Of a stretch of 10,216 bases of DNA, positions 1 through 6,589 are shown piece by piece. A program made the position numbers and the translations under genes. The stretch covers positions 1 through 10,216 of the forward strand of contig JAQXFJ010000116.1 in the NCBI GenBank assembly GCA_029250385.1, read 5' to 3'. The notes under the pieces were generated by a model that did not search any database, had not been told where the DNA came from, and worked only from the letters and a program-made list of their open reading frames with translations. Numbering within the stretch: the stretch's first letter is position 1; the number at the start of each line of letters is the position of its first letter. This stretch comes from Candidatus Poseidoniaceae archaeon (GTDB lineage Archaea; Thermoplasmatota; Poseidoniia; Poseidoniales; Poseidoniaceae).

Positions 1-894
1 GATTCAGGTCCATGGAGAGATAAATGTGACAAGGTTGTGGCTAAACTTCTGCATCTTGTTCCGGGTATAGAAGTCCTAGTTAGCACTCCGATTGGATTAA
101 TGCCCTACAGTTTAGAAGACTTGAATCCGTTTTGTCATGTTGAAGGTCCAGATTGGATTTGGAAAAATAAATTGGATATGGTTATTATTACTCAAGAACT
201 AGAATCGCTAGGTCTAGGTGGTCGTTCTATAATCCCTATTGAGTTACGGGCAGACAATCTAGAGTCAAGGGTTTACGAGAAAATAATTGATGCTGGATTA
301 ACCATTGATTGTGAGTTTGAAGACGGTATGATGGTTATTGGTAGTGACGAGGATTTTAAGATGGCAAGGTTGCAATTGAACCGACTAAAAGCTGCTGATA
401 AATTCGCGGTTTTATTCAATATAGATCATGCAACAGCCCATGAATTATCGGCGAATTTAACTTTTGTCATCAACAAATATGGGCGAATAAAAAATGTCCT
501 CTCATCATCCGGAAATCATCTATCAAGTTTTAGGTTGGGTGACGGAGGCCTGTCGCTCAATAATGCAGGTGCTATTGAATTATTTTCTCGTCGCAGACGA
601 CCGATTCCAACTCAGTTCTGTGAGACTGATATCAATCCATACTCTGGAGAAGGGTTAGCGATAATAGTCGTAGACTCCGATGCTGAACCGTTTGTTCGCA
701 AAGGCCGCAATGTGTTTCATGGATTTACCATTGCCAGTGACCCATGGCTGCGTCCAGGAGAAGCTTGTCTTATATGCAATGAGTCTGGTGATTTAATTGG
801 GCACGGTGTTTCTCAGTGCACAGCAAACGAGGTTTCCGTTATGAAAAAGGGTGTTGCTGTGAAAACTCGTGACGGAATAAAATCCGAGGAATAA
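1..894 (+). CDS. arcS: Archaeosine synthase (ArcS)-like protein, 3' part (5' end outside window)
   Basis: The frame is open from base 1 to TAA 892-894, so the gene starts upstream; the GTG at 37 is internal. About 297 residues are visible. Residues 24-41 contain STPIGLMPYSLEDL, which resembles the end of the ArcS lyase domain (DUF5591), where the family has a 'SPLGxVPREL' stretch. A middle domain follows (about 80-195) ending in RLGDGGLSLNNAGAIEL, then a C-terminal PUA domain (about 217-294) with AEPFVRKGRNVF and DPWLRPGEACLI, typical of archaeal tRNA-guanine transglycosylases and ArcS. In archaea ArcS converts preQ0 at tRNA position 15 to archaeosine using an amino-acid donor. The catalytic Pro-Cys/Lys-Pro-Tyr motif should lie just upstream and cannot be seen, so activity is not shown. 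The alternative is the C-terminal half of arcTGT, which has the same C2-PUA layout; the VPREL-like stretch favours ArcS. Confidence 0.72.
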   Translation, partial: DSGPWRDKCDKVVAKLLHLVPGIEVLVSTPIGLMPYSLEDLNPFCHVEGPDWIWKNKLDMVIITQELESLGLGGRSIIPIELRADNLESRVYEKIIDAGLTIDCEFEDGMMVIGSDEDFKMARLQLNRLKAADKFAVLFNIDHATAHELSANLTFVINKYGRIKNVLSSSGNHLSSFRLGDGGLSLNNAGAIELFSRRRRPIPTQFCETDINPYSGEGLAIIVVDSDAEPFVRKGRNVFHGFTIASDPWLRPGEACLICNESGDLIGHGVSQCTANEVSVMKKGVAVKTRDGIKSEE

Positions 895-910
895 TCGAGT
901 CATTACGGCG

Positions 911-922
911 TAGTATTCAAAT
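911..922 (+). promoter_or_regulatory. Weak candidate TATA element ahead of the ABC operon
   Basis: The 60-base gap 895-954 holds an AT-rich stretch, TAGTATTCAAAT, 33 to 44 bases before the ATG at 955. An archaeal TATA box here would put the transcript start about 10-15 bases before the ATG. No ribosome-binding site precedes 955, which fits a short-leader or leaderless message. The match to a TATA consensus is poor and this is only a suggestion. Confidence 0.22.
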
Positions 923-954
923 GGCGTCTGCTATCTCAGTGGTTTGGGAACCCT

Positions 955-1965
955 ATGTCCGACTATGAGTATCTCATCCATACCACGGACCTTTGCAAGT
1001 CTTATGGGCCTCATATGGCATTGGAGAATTTGAATCTTAAAGTCAAAAAAGGGGCAACTGGATTACTTGGACCCAATGGCGCTGGCAAGTCTACCTTTCT
1101 CAAGACCATGCTTGGTTTAATTCAAGCTACGTCTGGTGAAGGACAAGTCCTTGGGCACGACATCAGAACCGAAGGCCCAGCAATTCGTTCAAGAATTGGT
1201 TACATGCCAGAATACGATGCGCTCAATCCTGAAATGGAAGCGATTTATCAAGTGAAATACTCTGGTGAGTTACTCGGAATGAATCCTACAGTTGCGATGT
1301 CAAGAGCACACGAAGTTTTACAATATGTGGGTCTTGGTGAACAAAGATATCGTGAGATAGGTGGATTTTCAACCGGTATGAAACAAGCGACTAAATTAGC
1401 GTGTAGTATTATCCACGACCCGGAATTAATCATTGCTGATGAACCGTCAAATGGACTTGACTCTGTAGCCCGAGAATTTATGATCAATACAATGCAAAAC
1501 ATGGTCAATGCAGGTGACCGCTCAGTCATGATGGCATCTCATTTGATGGATGATGTCGAAAGAGTGTGTGAAAATATGATATTATTGCATAAGGGGAAGC
1601 TCGCTGCTCAAGGTAAAATCGCAGACTTGAAGGATATCGATCGAGAAATCGAAATTCATGTGTGGGGTAATGCTTCAAAACTGGAAGAAAAGATGCTGTC
1701 TATTGGTATGGTTGTTAGAAGGGAGGGTCGAATTATGAGAATTCTACACGAAAGTGAAGATATCACGACTAAGATACTTGCCTGCGCAGCCGAAGTGGGT
1801 TCTCAAATAAGACGCATGCATGAGTATGAAGCTTCACTGGAAGATTTATTCATTGTGATAATGGAGAACCTTGGCTATGAAATAAAAACTAGCGAAGATT
1901 TGCTGCGCAGTCCAGTTCACGCTAGGCAGGTTGACGCACCAGGACACATGGGCGGTGGCTCATGA
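955..1965 (+). CDS. ABC transporter ATP-binding protein 1 (ABC-2 type exporter family)
   Basis: A 336-residue ATPase of the family that powers ABC-2 permeases by ATP hydrolysis at the cytoplasmic membrane face. Walker A is GPNGAGKST at 39-47. The Q-loop position carries Glu (GYMPEYDAL, E86) rather than Gln, as is common in this branch. The signature is FSTGMKQ (138-144), a relaxed form of LSGGQ. Walker B is LIIADE (158-163), the D-loop is GLDS and the switch His is H196 (ASH). Residues from about 225 form a C-terminal extension with a 'SLEDLFI' end, like the DUF4162-type tails of exporter ATPases. ATG 955 is the first start after the arcS stop; no alternative start codon occurs in frame in the gap. 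It is the first gene of the coupled block and overlaps the permease gene by ATGA, so it most likely pairs with that permease. The substrate is unknown. Confidence 0.9.
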   Translation: MSDYEYLIHTTDLCKSYGPHMALENLNLKVKKGATGLLGPNGAGKSTFLKTMLGLIQATSGEGQVLGHDIRTEGPAIRSRIGYMPEYDALNPEMEAIYQVKYSGELLGMNPTVAMSRAHEVLQYVGLGEQRYREIGGFSTGMKQATKLACSIIHDPELIIADEPSNGLDSVAREFMINTMQNMVNAGDRSVMMASHLMDDVERVCENMILLHKGKLAAQGKIADLKDIDREIEIHVWGNASKLEEKMLSIGMVVRREGRIMRILHESEDITTKILACAAEVGSQIRRMHEYEASLEDLFIVIMENLGYEIKTSEDLLRSPVHARQVDAPGHMGGGS

Positions 1966-3011
1966 TGGAGGAACAAACTACATCAGAAAACCCCGCTCCT
2001 GCAGATGTTAGTTTTACTGAAAGTACTCCAGTTACGGGTCAAGGTAGAATGGATGCAGCGTGGGGTTCACGTGATGGGGACGAAGCGGCGACTGCTCAAG
2101 TGGCGACAAATAGCGCCTCCGTGGGGTATGTCTTTGAACAAGTCTACCGTCCATGGAACGGATCACTAAACCCGCGCTGGATGCGTAATTGGGCTATACT
2201 TAGACATCATGTATTGGGGATATTCCGCAAAGGCCATCGCCCTTGGGGTTGGCCAACAAAACTATTCATGGTGCTTGTGTTTATTGCTTCTCTTGGAGAT
2301 GTTGCACTAACTTTGCTTTCATCGTTAATTGGTAGTCCTGAATTGCATACTATGTGGGGGGTTAACCGAGATAATCTCTACGGTCACGTTCTTGGATTCT
2401 TTCCTCGAAATGTTTTGTATTATCCAATCCTTGCTGCATTACTTGTTGGCGGGATGATTTCCGAGGACCGGAATCACGGGACATCAGCGTTGTATTTCTC
2501 TCGTCCAATTAGCCGGTTTGACTACTTGATGATGAAATATATCTCGGTAGCATTGATTCAAGCATTTGTCGTATTATTCACTCTAATGATATATTACTTC
2601 GTGGAAATTCTCGCAATGGGCCGAGGATGGGCTTGGATTATCGATACTTTTCCATTATTCCTTGCAGCATTTATGGGTGGTATGATGCTGATTATCACCT
2701 ACACCAGTATCGGATTAGGATTGTCCAGTGTATCCCGTGGTAAATTCTTCCCAGGTATTGGCTTAGTAGCGATCGTTTTGGGAACAAAAACGCTGGCTAT
2801 CTTAGTATCAAATCTATTTGAAAGAGACATCATGTATCTACTTTCACCATATGATTGTTTAGCTCATGTAGGGCAAGCATTAATCGGAACTCAGCCTACT
2901 TATGATCAATATTCTTGGACATGGTCCTTTGCTTCAATCGTGTTGATGAATGCCTTTTTCCTCTACATTATGTCATCTAGAGTTGCTTCAATGGAGGTGA
3001 CTAGAGAATGA
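1962..3011 (+). CDS. ABC-2 type permease 1
   Basis: A 349-residue membrane protein, coupled by a 4-base ATGA overlap to the ATPase gene before it and to the one after it. The first 95 or so residues are hydrophilic, low in complexity and rich in Ala, Thr, Glu and Asp, presumably cytoplasmic. About six hydrophobic segments follow, roughly at 101-122, 151-166, 193-215, 230-255, 262-285 and 320-338. Between the second and third lies SEDRNHGTSALYFSRPISR (167-185), the coupling-type loop found in ABC-2 permeases, matching MTSGTMHYMLTKPIAR in the second permease of this block. The first ATG (1962) gives the overlap; ATG 1965 is an alternative and M30 is possible but would lose the coupling. The protein would form the membrane channel for an exported substrate that cannot be named. 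Confidence 0.87.
   Translation: MMEEQTTSENPAPADVSFTESTPVTGQGRMDAAWGSRDGDEAATAQVATNSASVGYVFEQVYRPWNGSLNPRWMRNWAILRHHVLGIFRKGHRPWGWPTKLFMVLVFIASLGDVALTLLSSLIGSPELHTMWGVNRDNLYGHVLGFFPRNVLYYPILAALLVGGMISEDRNHGTSALYFSRPISRFDYLMMKYISVALIQAFVVLFTLMIYYFVEILAMGRGWAWIIDTFPLFLAAFMGGMMLIITYTSIGLGLSSVSRGKFFPGIGLVAIVLGTKTLAILVSNLFERDIMYLLSPYDCLAHVGQALIGTQPTYDQYSWTWSFASIVLMNAFFLYIMSSRVASMEVTRE
2993..3000 (+). promoter_or_regulatory. Strong Shine-Dalgarno GGAGGTGA for the second ATPase
   Basis: GGAGGTGA lies 7 bases before ATG 3008, inside the last codons of the permease 1 gene. It is a full match to the archaeal anti-Shine-Dalgarno core and fixes the start of the downstream gene together with the ATGA overlap. 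Confidence 0.8.
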
Positions 3012-4000
3012 TGCCAGATTTCCATCAAGAAGGACAACCAGAAGTCAAAGAATGGGTTCCAGAACAAGAAGCCCCAGTCATACTGATTGAAAACTTGTCA
3101 AAGACATACGGTAAAATTCATGCCCTAAGTGGCATTACTCTAGCTTTGAGTGGCGGAGTTACCGGCATTTTGGGGATGAACGGTGCAGGAAAATCGACAT
3201 TGTTCAAAATATTGATGGGTAAATTAAAGCCAAGTTCAGGGCAAGTTCGTTTGTTTGGTACTAATCCTTGGAAGAATCCCGCACCATATTCACGGGTTGG
3301 TTTTGTTCCTGAAGGAGAGAAGATGCATGATTGGATGACTGCACACGATTTCATCTCAACCTTTGCTCGATTAGATGGACTGACTCGAGATGAAGCCAAA
3401 TTAGAGGCTGATAGAGTACTCGACTTTGTTGGCTTAGCCGATGTAGCCCACAAACAAATTGGTCGATTCTCAAAAGGTATGCGTCAACGAACAAAGATCG
3501 CTCATTCTTTAGTAAATGATCCAGACTTGATAATTCTAGATGAGCCCTTGCAAGGTTGCGATCCTCTAGCTAGGACCACTATCATGAACGTGATTAGAGA
3601 ATTAGGTAGGATGGGCAGAACAGTCATAGTTAGCAGCCATATTTTGAATGAGATTGAGCGGATTACAGAACAAATTGTAATTCTTCACCATGGTAGATTA
3701 TTGGCCCTTGGTAATCTCCATGCAATCCGAGAGAGACTGGATAATATTCCTCACCGAATTGAAATCGTCACCGATGGGCCTAAGGATTTAGCCAAAAGCG
3801 TGATCGATATCGAATCAGTTCACGGTATATTGTTTCAAAGTGATTCAGTGCTTTCGGTGCAAACACACAACTTGGGTGACTTCCACAACAAACTTCCTCA
3901 AGCAATCATTGATGGTGGACACAAAGTCATCTCAATTGACAACCCCGATGATGACCTAGAGTCGATATTGGGCTACTTAACAAGCGGGAGTCGGTTGTAA
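3008..4000 (+). CDS. ABC transporter ATP-binding protein 2
   Basis: A 330-residue ATPase paralogous to the one at 955-1965. The motifs are GMNGAGKST (Walker A, 56-64), GFVPEGE with Glu at the Q-loop position (E102), FSKGMRQ (signature, 154-160), LIILDE (Walker B, 174-179) and SSH with switch His 211. The D-loop reads QGCDP, with Cys184 where Leu is usual (GLDP), a mild oddity at the nucleotide-binding-domain interface. A 25-residue acidic leader precedes the domain, and residues from about 235 form a C-terminal tail ending in DDLESILGYL. The start is ATG 3008, behind a strong Shine-Dalgarno, overlapping the upstream stop; ATG 3011 is an alternative. Its TAA overlaps the next ATG by one base (TAATG). 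It is likely the motor for permease 2, or one half of a heterodimer with ATPase 1. Confidence 0.9.
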   Translation: MMPDFHQEGQPEVKEWVPEQEAPVILIENLSKTYGKIHALSGITLALSGGVTGILGMNGAGKSTLFKILMGKLKPSSGQVRLFGTNPWKNPAPYSRVGFVPEGEKMHDWMTAHDFISTFARLDGLTRDEAKLEADRVLDFVGLADVAHKQIGRFSKGMRQRTKIAHSLVNDPDLIILDEPLQGCDPLARTTIMNVIRELGRMGRTVIVSSHILNEIERITEQIVILHHGRLLALGNLHAIRERLDNIPHRIEIVTDGPKDLAKSVIDIESVHGILFQSDSVLSVQTHNLGDFHNKLPQAIIDGGHKVISIDNPDDDLESILGYLTSGSRL

Positions 4001-5322
4001 TGGCTGACAAGACCAACACTATTTTCAGAGCCTTTGATAGAAAAGCGGCAGCAATTACTGAATTTACTCTGAGGCAATACCGTACTAAGATTTCTACTTG
4101 GGTAGTCTTGGTTACGGGTATGATTGTGATTTGTTTATTGATGCTGTTTTACGTTGATGCGATGCAGAGAGATTTCGAATCTATCGATAATGATGGTGAT
4201 TCAGTTGATTCTGATGGTGATTTATATCCAGATGGTCAAGAGAGATTGTACGGCACGGATCCTTTTTCGGATCAATCACATCCGGGTTTATTTGACCCTC
4301 CAGTGCCTCCAGATGACCCATCTAAATGGATTGATGAAGACGATTTTGATTGGGACCAGTCTCCTTCTGGCACGCAAACTGTTAGCGTTGGGTACGATGA
4401 TGACGGAGACTGTCGTTCAAGAGATACCGATTCACAAAAAGATACCAACGATAACGGGATTGCTTGTGATATTGAATTGTCAAGAGATTTAGACGGTAAT
4501 CTGAGATACTCAAGCGATGCATTTGTCGACGAGGATCCAGATGACGATGCATATGCCAAAGAAGCACTGCATCGGGCATCAATCTTGGGTATTGGGAAAT
4601 TAGGTTTCGTCTTCATAATTAGTATATTTATTCCATTATTTATGGCTACTGGACTAATTAGAGACGAGATGACTTCTGGAACTATGCACTACATGCTTAC
4701 TAAACCAATAGCAAGAACTGAGGTATTCTTGTATCGTGTTCTTGGGTACATAGGTATCGTTTGGCCTTACCTTATCCTGCTGACTTTAATCTCAGCGATA
4801 GTAACTGGCTTTGCCGGGCCGGGCGATTCGCTTTTCAGATTCTCTGAATTTGGTATTTGGCTAGCGATATTATTCGCCGCTATGTTAGCAACATTAGTCT
4901 ATGGTATGCTGTTTTGTTTCCTTGGAACGATGTGGAAATATGGTATTGTCCTTGCTATCCCATTTGCGGCTTGGGAATTAGGTATGGCATTACTCTCTAT
5001 GGGTGTTCCCGAATCGCCAATTTTGCGTTTTTCTATCGTGGGATGGGCAATGGTAATTGTTGATTCAGCAAGTATGATTATTTGGCCAGATATGGATCTG
5101 TTAATCAGCTCAGGATTTTCAGTAGAGGTTGAGGATTCATTTGGGTTTGAGCGTGAGGAGTTAATCGGTTCAGAAGCATTGAACTATTTCTTTGCTACTC
5201 CTGGTTTAGGTGACATTAGTCCTTTCTTATCGATGATTATTGCCACAGTTGTCTTACTTATTCAAGCAATTGTTTTGCTATTTATTGGTGGAGCCGTGTT
5301 CAAAGGGAAGGAAATAGAATGA
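4000..5322 (+). CDS. ABC-2 type permease 2 with Asp-rich TSP3-like extracytoplasmic insert
   Basis: A 440-residue permease. A cytoplasmic leader is followed by a first membrane helix at 33-52, a long hydrophilic insert (about 55-190), and then hydrophobic segments near 200-220, 247-270, 284-308, 314-333, 343-362 and 408-431. The loop RDEMTSGTMHYMLTKPIART (221-240) is the ABC-2 hallmark and aligns with the loop in permease 1. The insert carries DNDGDSVDSDGD and GQERLYGTDPF, which together follow the calcium-binding TSP3 pattern (DxDGD...D...E...GTDP), and a second Asp cluster with Cys138 and Cys156 (DDDGDC, NDNGIACD). With the first helix N-in, the insert faces outside the cell. The start at 4000 overlaps the previous TAA, with GGGAG nine bases upstream. 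Permease identity is firm; calcium binding is inferred from the pattern. Confidence 0.87.
   Translation: MADKTNTIFRAFDRKAAAITEFTLRQYRTKISTWVVLVTGMIVICLLMLFYVDAMQRDFESIDNDGDSVDSDGDLYPDGQERLYGTDPFSDQSHPGLFDPPVPPDDPSKWIDEDDFDWDQSPSGTQTVSVGYDDDGDCRSRDTDSQKDTNDNGIACDIELSRDLDGNLRYSSDAFVDEDPDDDAYAKEALHRASILGIGKLGFVFIISIFIPLFMATGLIRDEMTSGTMHYMLTKPIARTEVFLYRVLGYIGIVWPYLILLTLISAIVTGFAGPGDSLFRFSEFGIWLAILFAAMLATLVYGMLFCFLGTMWKYGIVLAIPFAAWELGMALLSMGVPESPILRFSIVGWAMVIVDSASMIIWPDMDLLISSGFSVEVEDSFGFEREELIGSEALNYFFATPGLGDISPFLSMIIATVVLLIQAIVLLFIGGAVFKGKEIE
4177..4557 (+). other. Extracytoplasmic Asp-rich calcium-binding-like domain within permease 2
   Basis: Encodes residues 60-186 of permease 2. It contains two neighbouring DxDGD-type loops, a GTDPF ending typical of TSP3 repeats, a Pro-rich spacer (about 96-107) and a second acidic part with a Cys pair spaced 18 residues apart (C138, C156) around DTNDNGIACD. 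ABC-2 permeases usually have only a short loop after the first helix, so this domain looks inserted. Confidence 0.6.
4191..4222 (+). repeat. Short direct repeat encoding two DGD calcium loops
   Basis: TGATGGTGATT occurs at 4191-4201 and again at 4212-4222, a period of 21 bases or seven codons. It encodes two successive DGD loops, so the protein-level repeat is still visible in the DNA, either by recent duplication or by shared codon choice. Confidence 0.6.
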
Positions 5323-6524
5323 TGCCTTCGCTAGATAAGTTTGCAGGCGATCTATCTAGGATGTGGAAACTGCAGGAGAGGGAACCTCTACACCACCTCA
5401 CTTGGGATTGGTGGTGGTGGCTATTGATGCTTGATGATGAAGATGGCAACCCAAGTGGCAAACAACTAATGGTATTGTGGTCGACTAAAGATAACCCTAA
5501 AGTCAGTGTTAGTGGCACTAATTGGGAACCTAAAGGCCGACCAGGATTTGACGGAGAGGGAGGTATTTCTCTTGACGGCATGGTCTGTGCTTGGTGGTAT
5601 GACGGTAAGCGAATGTATGAACCATACATCAAGCACAAGTGTCGAATGATTGTTGTTAGTGATGACCATCCATCTTGGCCAGGGGATTCCAAATCAGTGG
5701 GTAGCGGTGGTGGTGCAGTAGTCCCACTGACTAATGATGATATGTCAATGGGCCTCAAGAGCGACCTCAGCGAATTTTGGCTCAACCTAAGTACTGATGA
5801 ATTTCCTGATGATGAAAATGTCCCAAGTAATATGCAATTTACGCTAACTCCATGGAATGAACCTATGTCCACTGCAAGGCATGCGACAGCTACCTATGCA
5901 ATGAATATGGGTTATGATATTCTTCGTTTACATGGCTGTAAAGTAGAAGGTAAATTAGACGATAAAGAGGTGTCAGGTACTGCTTATTTTCAGAAAGTTT
6001 GTGTTCAAGCACCTTCGGTGCCGTGGTATTGGGGCATGTTACACCTGAGTGATGGCTCATATATTGACTGGTTTTTACCTCATTTGAGCATGACCGTATC
6101 CTCAAGGGATAACAAGCCTTGGAAAAAACGGGACTTGGGTCACATGAGTTTGTCACAAGGAGGTTTATTTCACGACGCCGTCGCTCAAAAAAGCCTCAAG
6201 TTTTCTAACGTTCGAGTAGAAAAGTACGCTCTAAAAAATACGGAAGGTGACCATGGAGCCAACCCTGGCAGTAAGCTTCCGGGTTTCAAAGTCGAGATGT
6301 GGAGTGATGATGCAACGATTACTCTAGATGTGGAGGCAGTGGACCGCGCTCATTGGGCTTTTGAACAACCAACGATTGGTGGCTTAGTCTCTAATTTCAC
6401 ATATAATGAATATCCATTATTGGTCAAGAAATTGGTTATTACCGACAAAAATGGCGTCAGAACTGAGAAAAATTATGACTGGATTAGGGGTAATGCAGAA
6501 CATTCTTGGGGTATTTTGCATTAA
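5319..6524 (+). CDS. Lipocalin-fold protein of the AttH / CrtC (carotenoid hydratase-like) type
   Basis: A 401-residue protein with no membrane helix and no clear signal peptide. The N-terminal part has HHLTWDWWWWLLMLDDEDG (25-43), resembling the 'E/DWWY...LxLDDG' opening strand of the AttH and hydroxyneurosporene synthase families. A second, similar block is GTAYFQKV...WYWGMLHLSDGSYIDWF (220-252). Both resemble the two lipocalin-like barrels of these families. The C-terminus ends in IRGNAEHSWG (389-398). Characterised relatives bind or hydrate isoprenoid-type lipids; AttH homologues can lie beside ABC transporter genes. The gene overlaps the permease 2 stop by ATGA, so it is made together with the transporter and may hand over or accept a hydrophobic substrate. 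Placement is by pattern, not by alignment; enzyme activity is not claimed. ATG 5322 is an alternative start. Confidence 0.55.
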   Translation: MMPSLDKFAGDLSRMWKLQEREPLHHLTWDWWWWLLMLDDEDGNPSGKQLMVLWSTKDNPKVSVSGTNWEPKGRPGFDGEGGISLDGMVCAWWYDGKRMYEPYIKHKCRMIVVSDDHPSWPGDSKSVGSGGGAVVPLTNDDMSMGLKSDLSEFWLNLSTDEFPDDENVPSNMQFTLTPWNEPMSTARHATATYAMNMGYDILRLHGCKVEGKLDDKEVSGTAYFQKVCVQAPSVPWYWGMLHLSDGSYIDWFLPHLSMTVSSRDNKPWKKRDLGHMSLSQGGLFHDAVAQKSLKFSNVRVEKYALKNTEGDHGANPGSKLPGFKVEMWSDDATITLDVEAVDRAHWAFEQPTIGGLVSNFTYNEYPLLVKKLVITDKNGVRTEKNYDWIRGNAEHSWGILH

Positions 6525-6578
6525 ACCAACTCTTGATGGGGCAACATTCATGTGGGATAAGGCCTCAAAGAAGAACTA

Positions 6579-6582
6579 GAGG
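6579..6582 (+). promoter_or_regulatory. Shine-Dalgarno that sets the start of the bPH-domain gene
   Basis: GAGG (within AGAGGGA) lies 7 bases before ATG 6590. The frame is open further upstream to a TTG at 6506 inside the preceding gene, but that has no ribosome-binding site and its extra 28 residues do not look like part of the domain, so 6590 is chosen. Confidence 0.65.
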
Positions 6583-6589
6583 GAATGAT

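Noticed and set aside
895..954. Possible fusion or stop readthrough between the arcS-like gene and ATPase 1
   Set aside because: The two genes are in the same frame with only TAA 892-894 between them and no other stop. However, the 20 linking codons encode nothing conserved-looking, and ATPase 1 has a normal N-terminus at 955. Chance sharing of a frame is one in three.
4154..4616. Open frames in other frames over the Asp-rich insert (plus strand 4154-4492, minus strand 4272-4616 and 4382-4582)
   Set aside because: The GAT/GAC-rich repeat codons keep other frames free of stops. The products show no family features, and the permease frame is continuous through the region.
5300..5872. 190-residue open frame on the minus strand opposite the lipocalin-like gene
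   Set aside because: It is low in complexity (many Ser, Pro, Leu), has no recognisable domain or ribosome-binding site, and lies fully antisense to a well-supported coupled gene.
6506..6589. Upstream extension of the bPH gene to a TTG at 6506
   Set aside because: It would overlap the end of the lipocalin-like gene, lacks a ribosome-binding site, and adds residues without domain character. ATG 6590 has GAGG at proper spacing.
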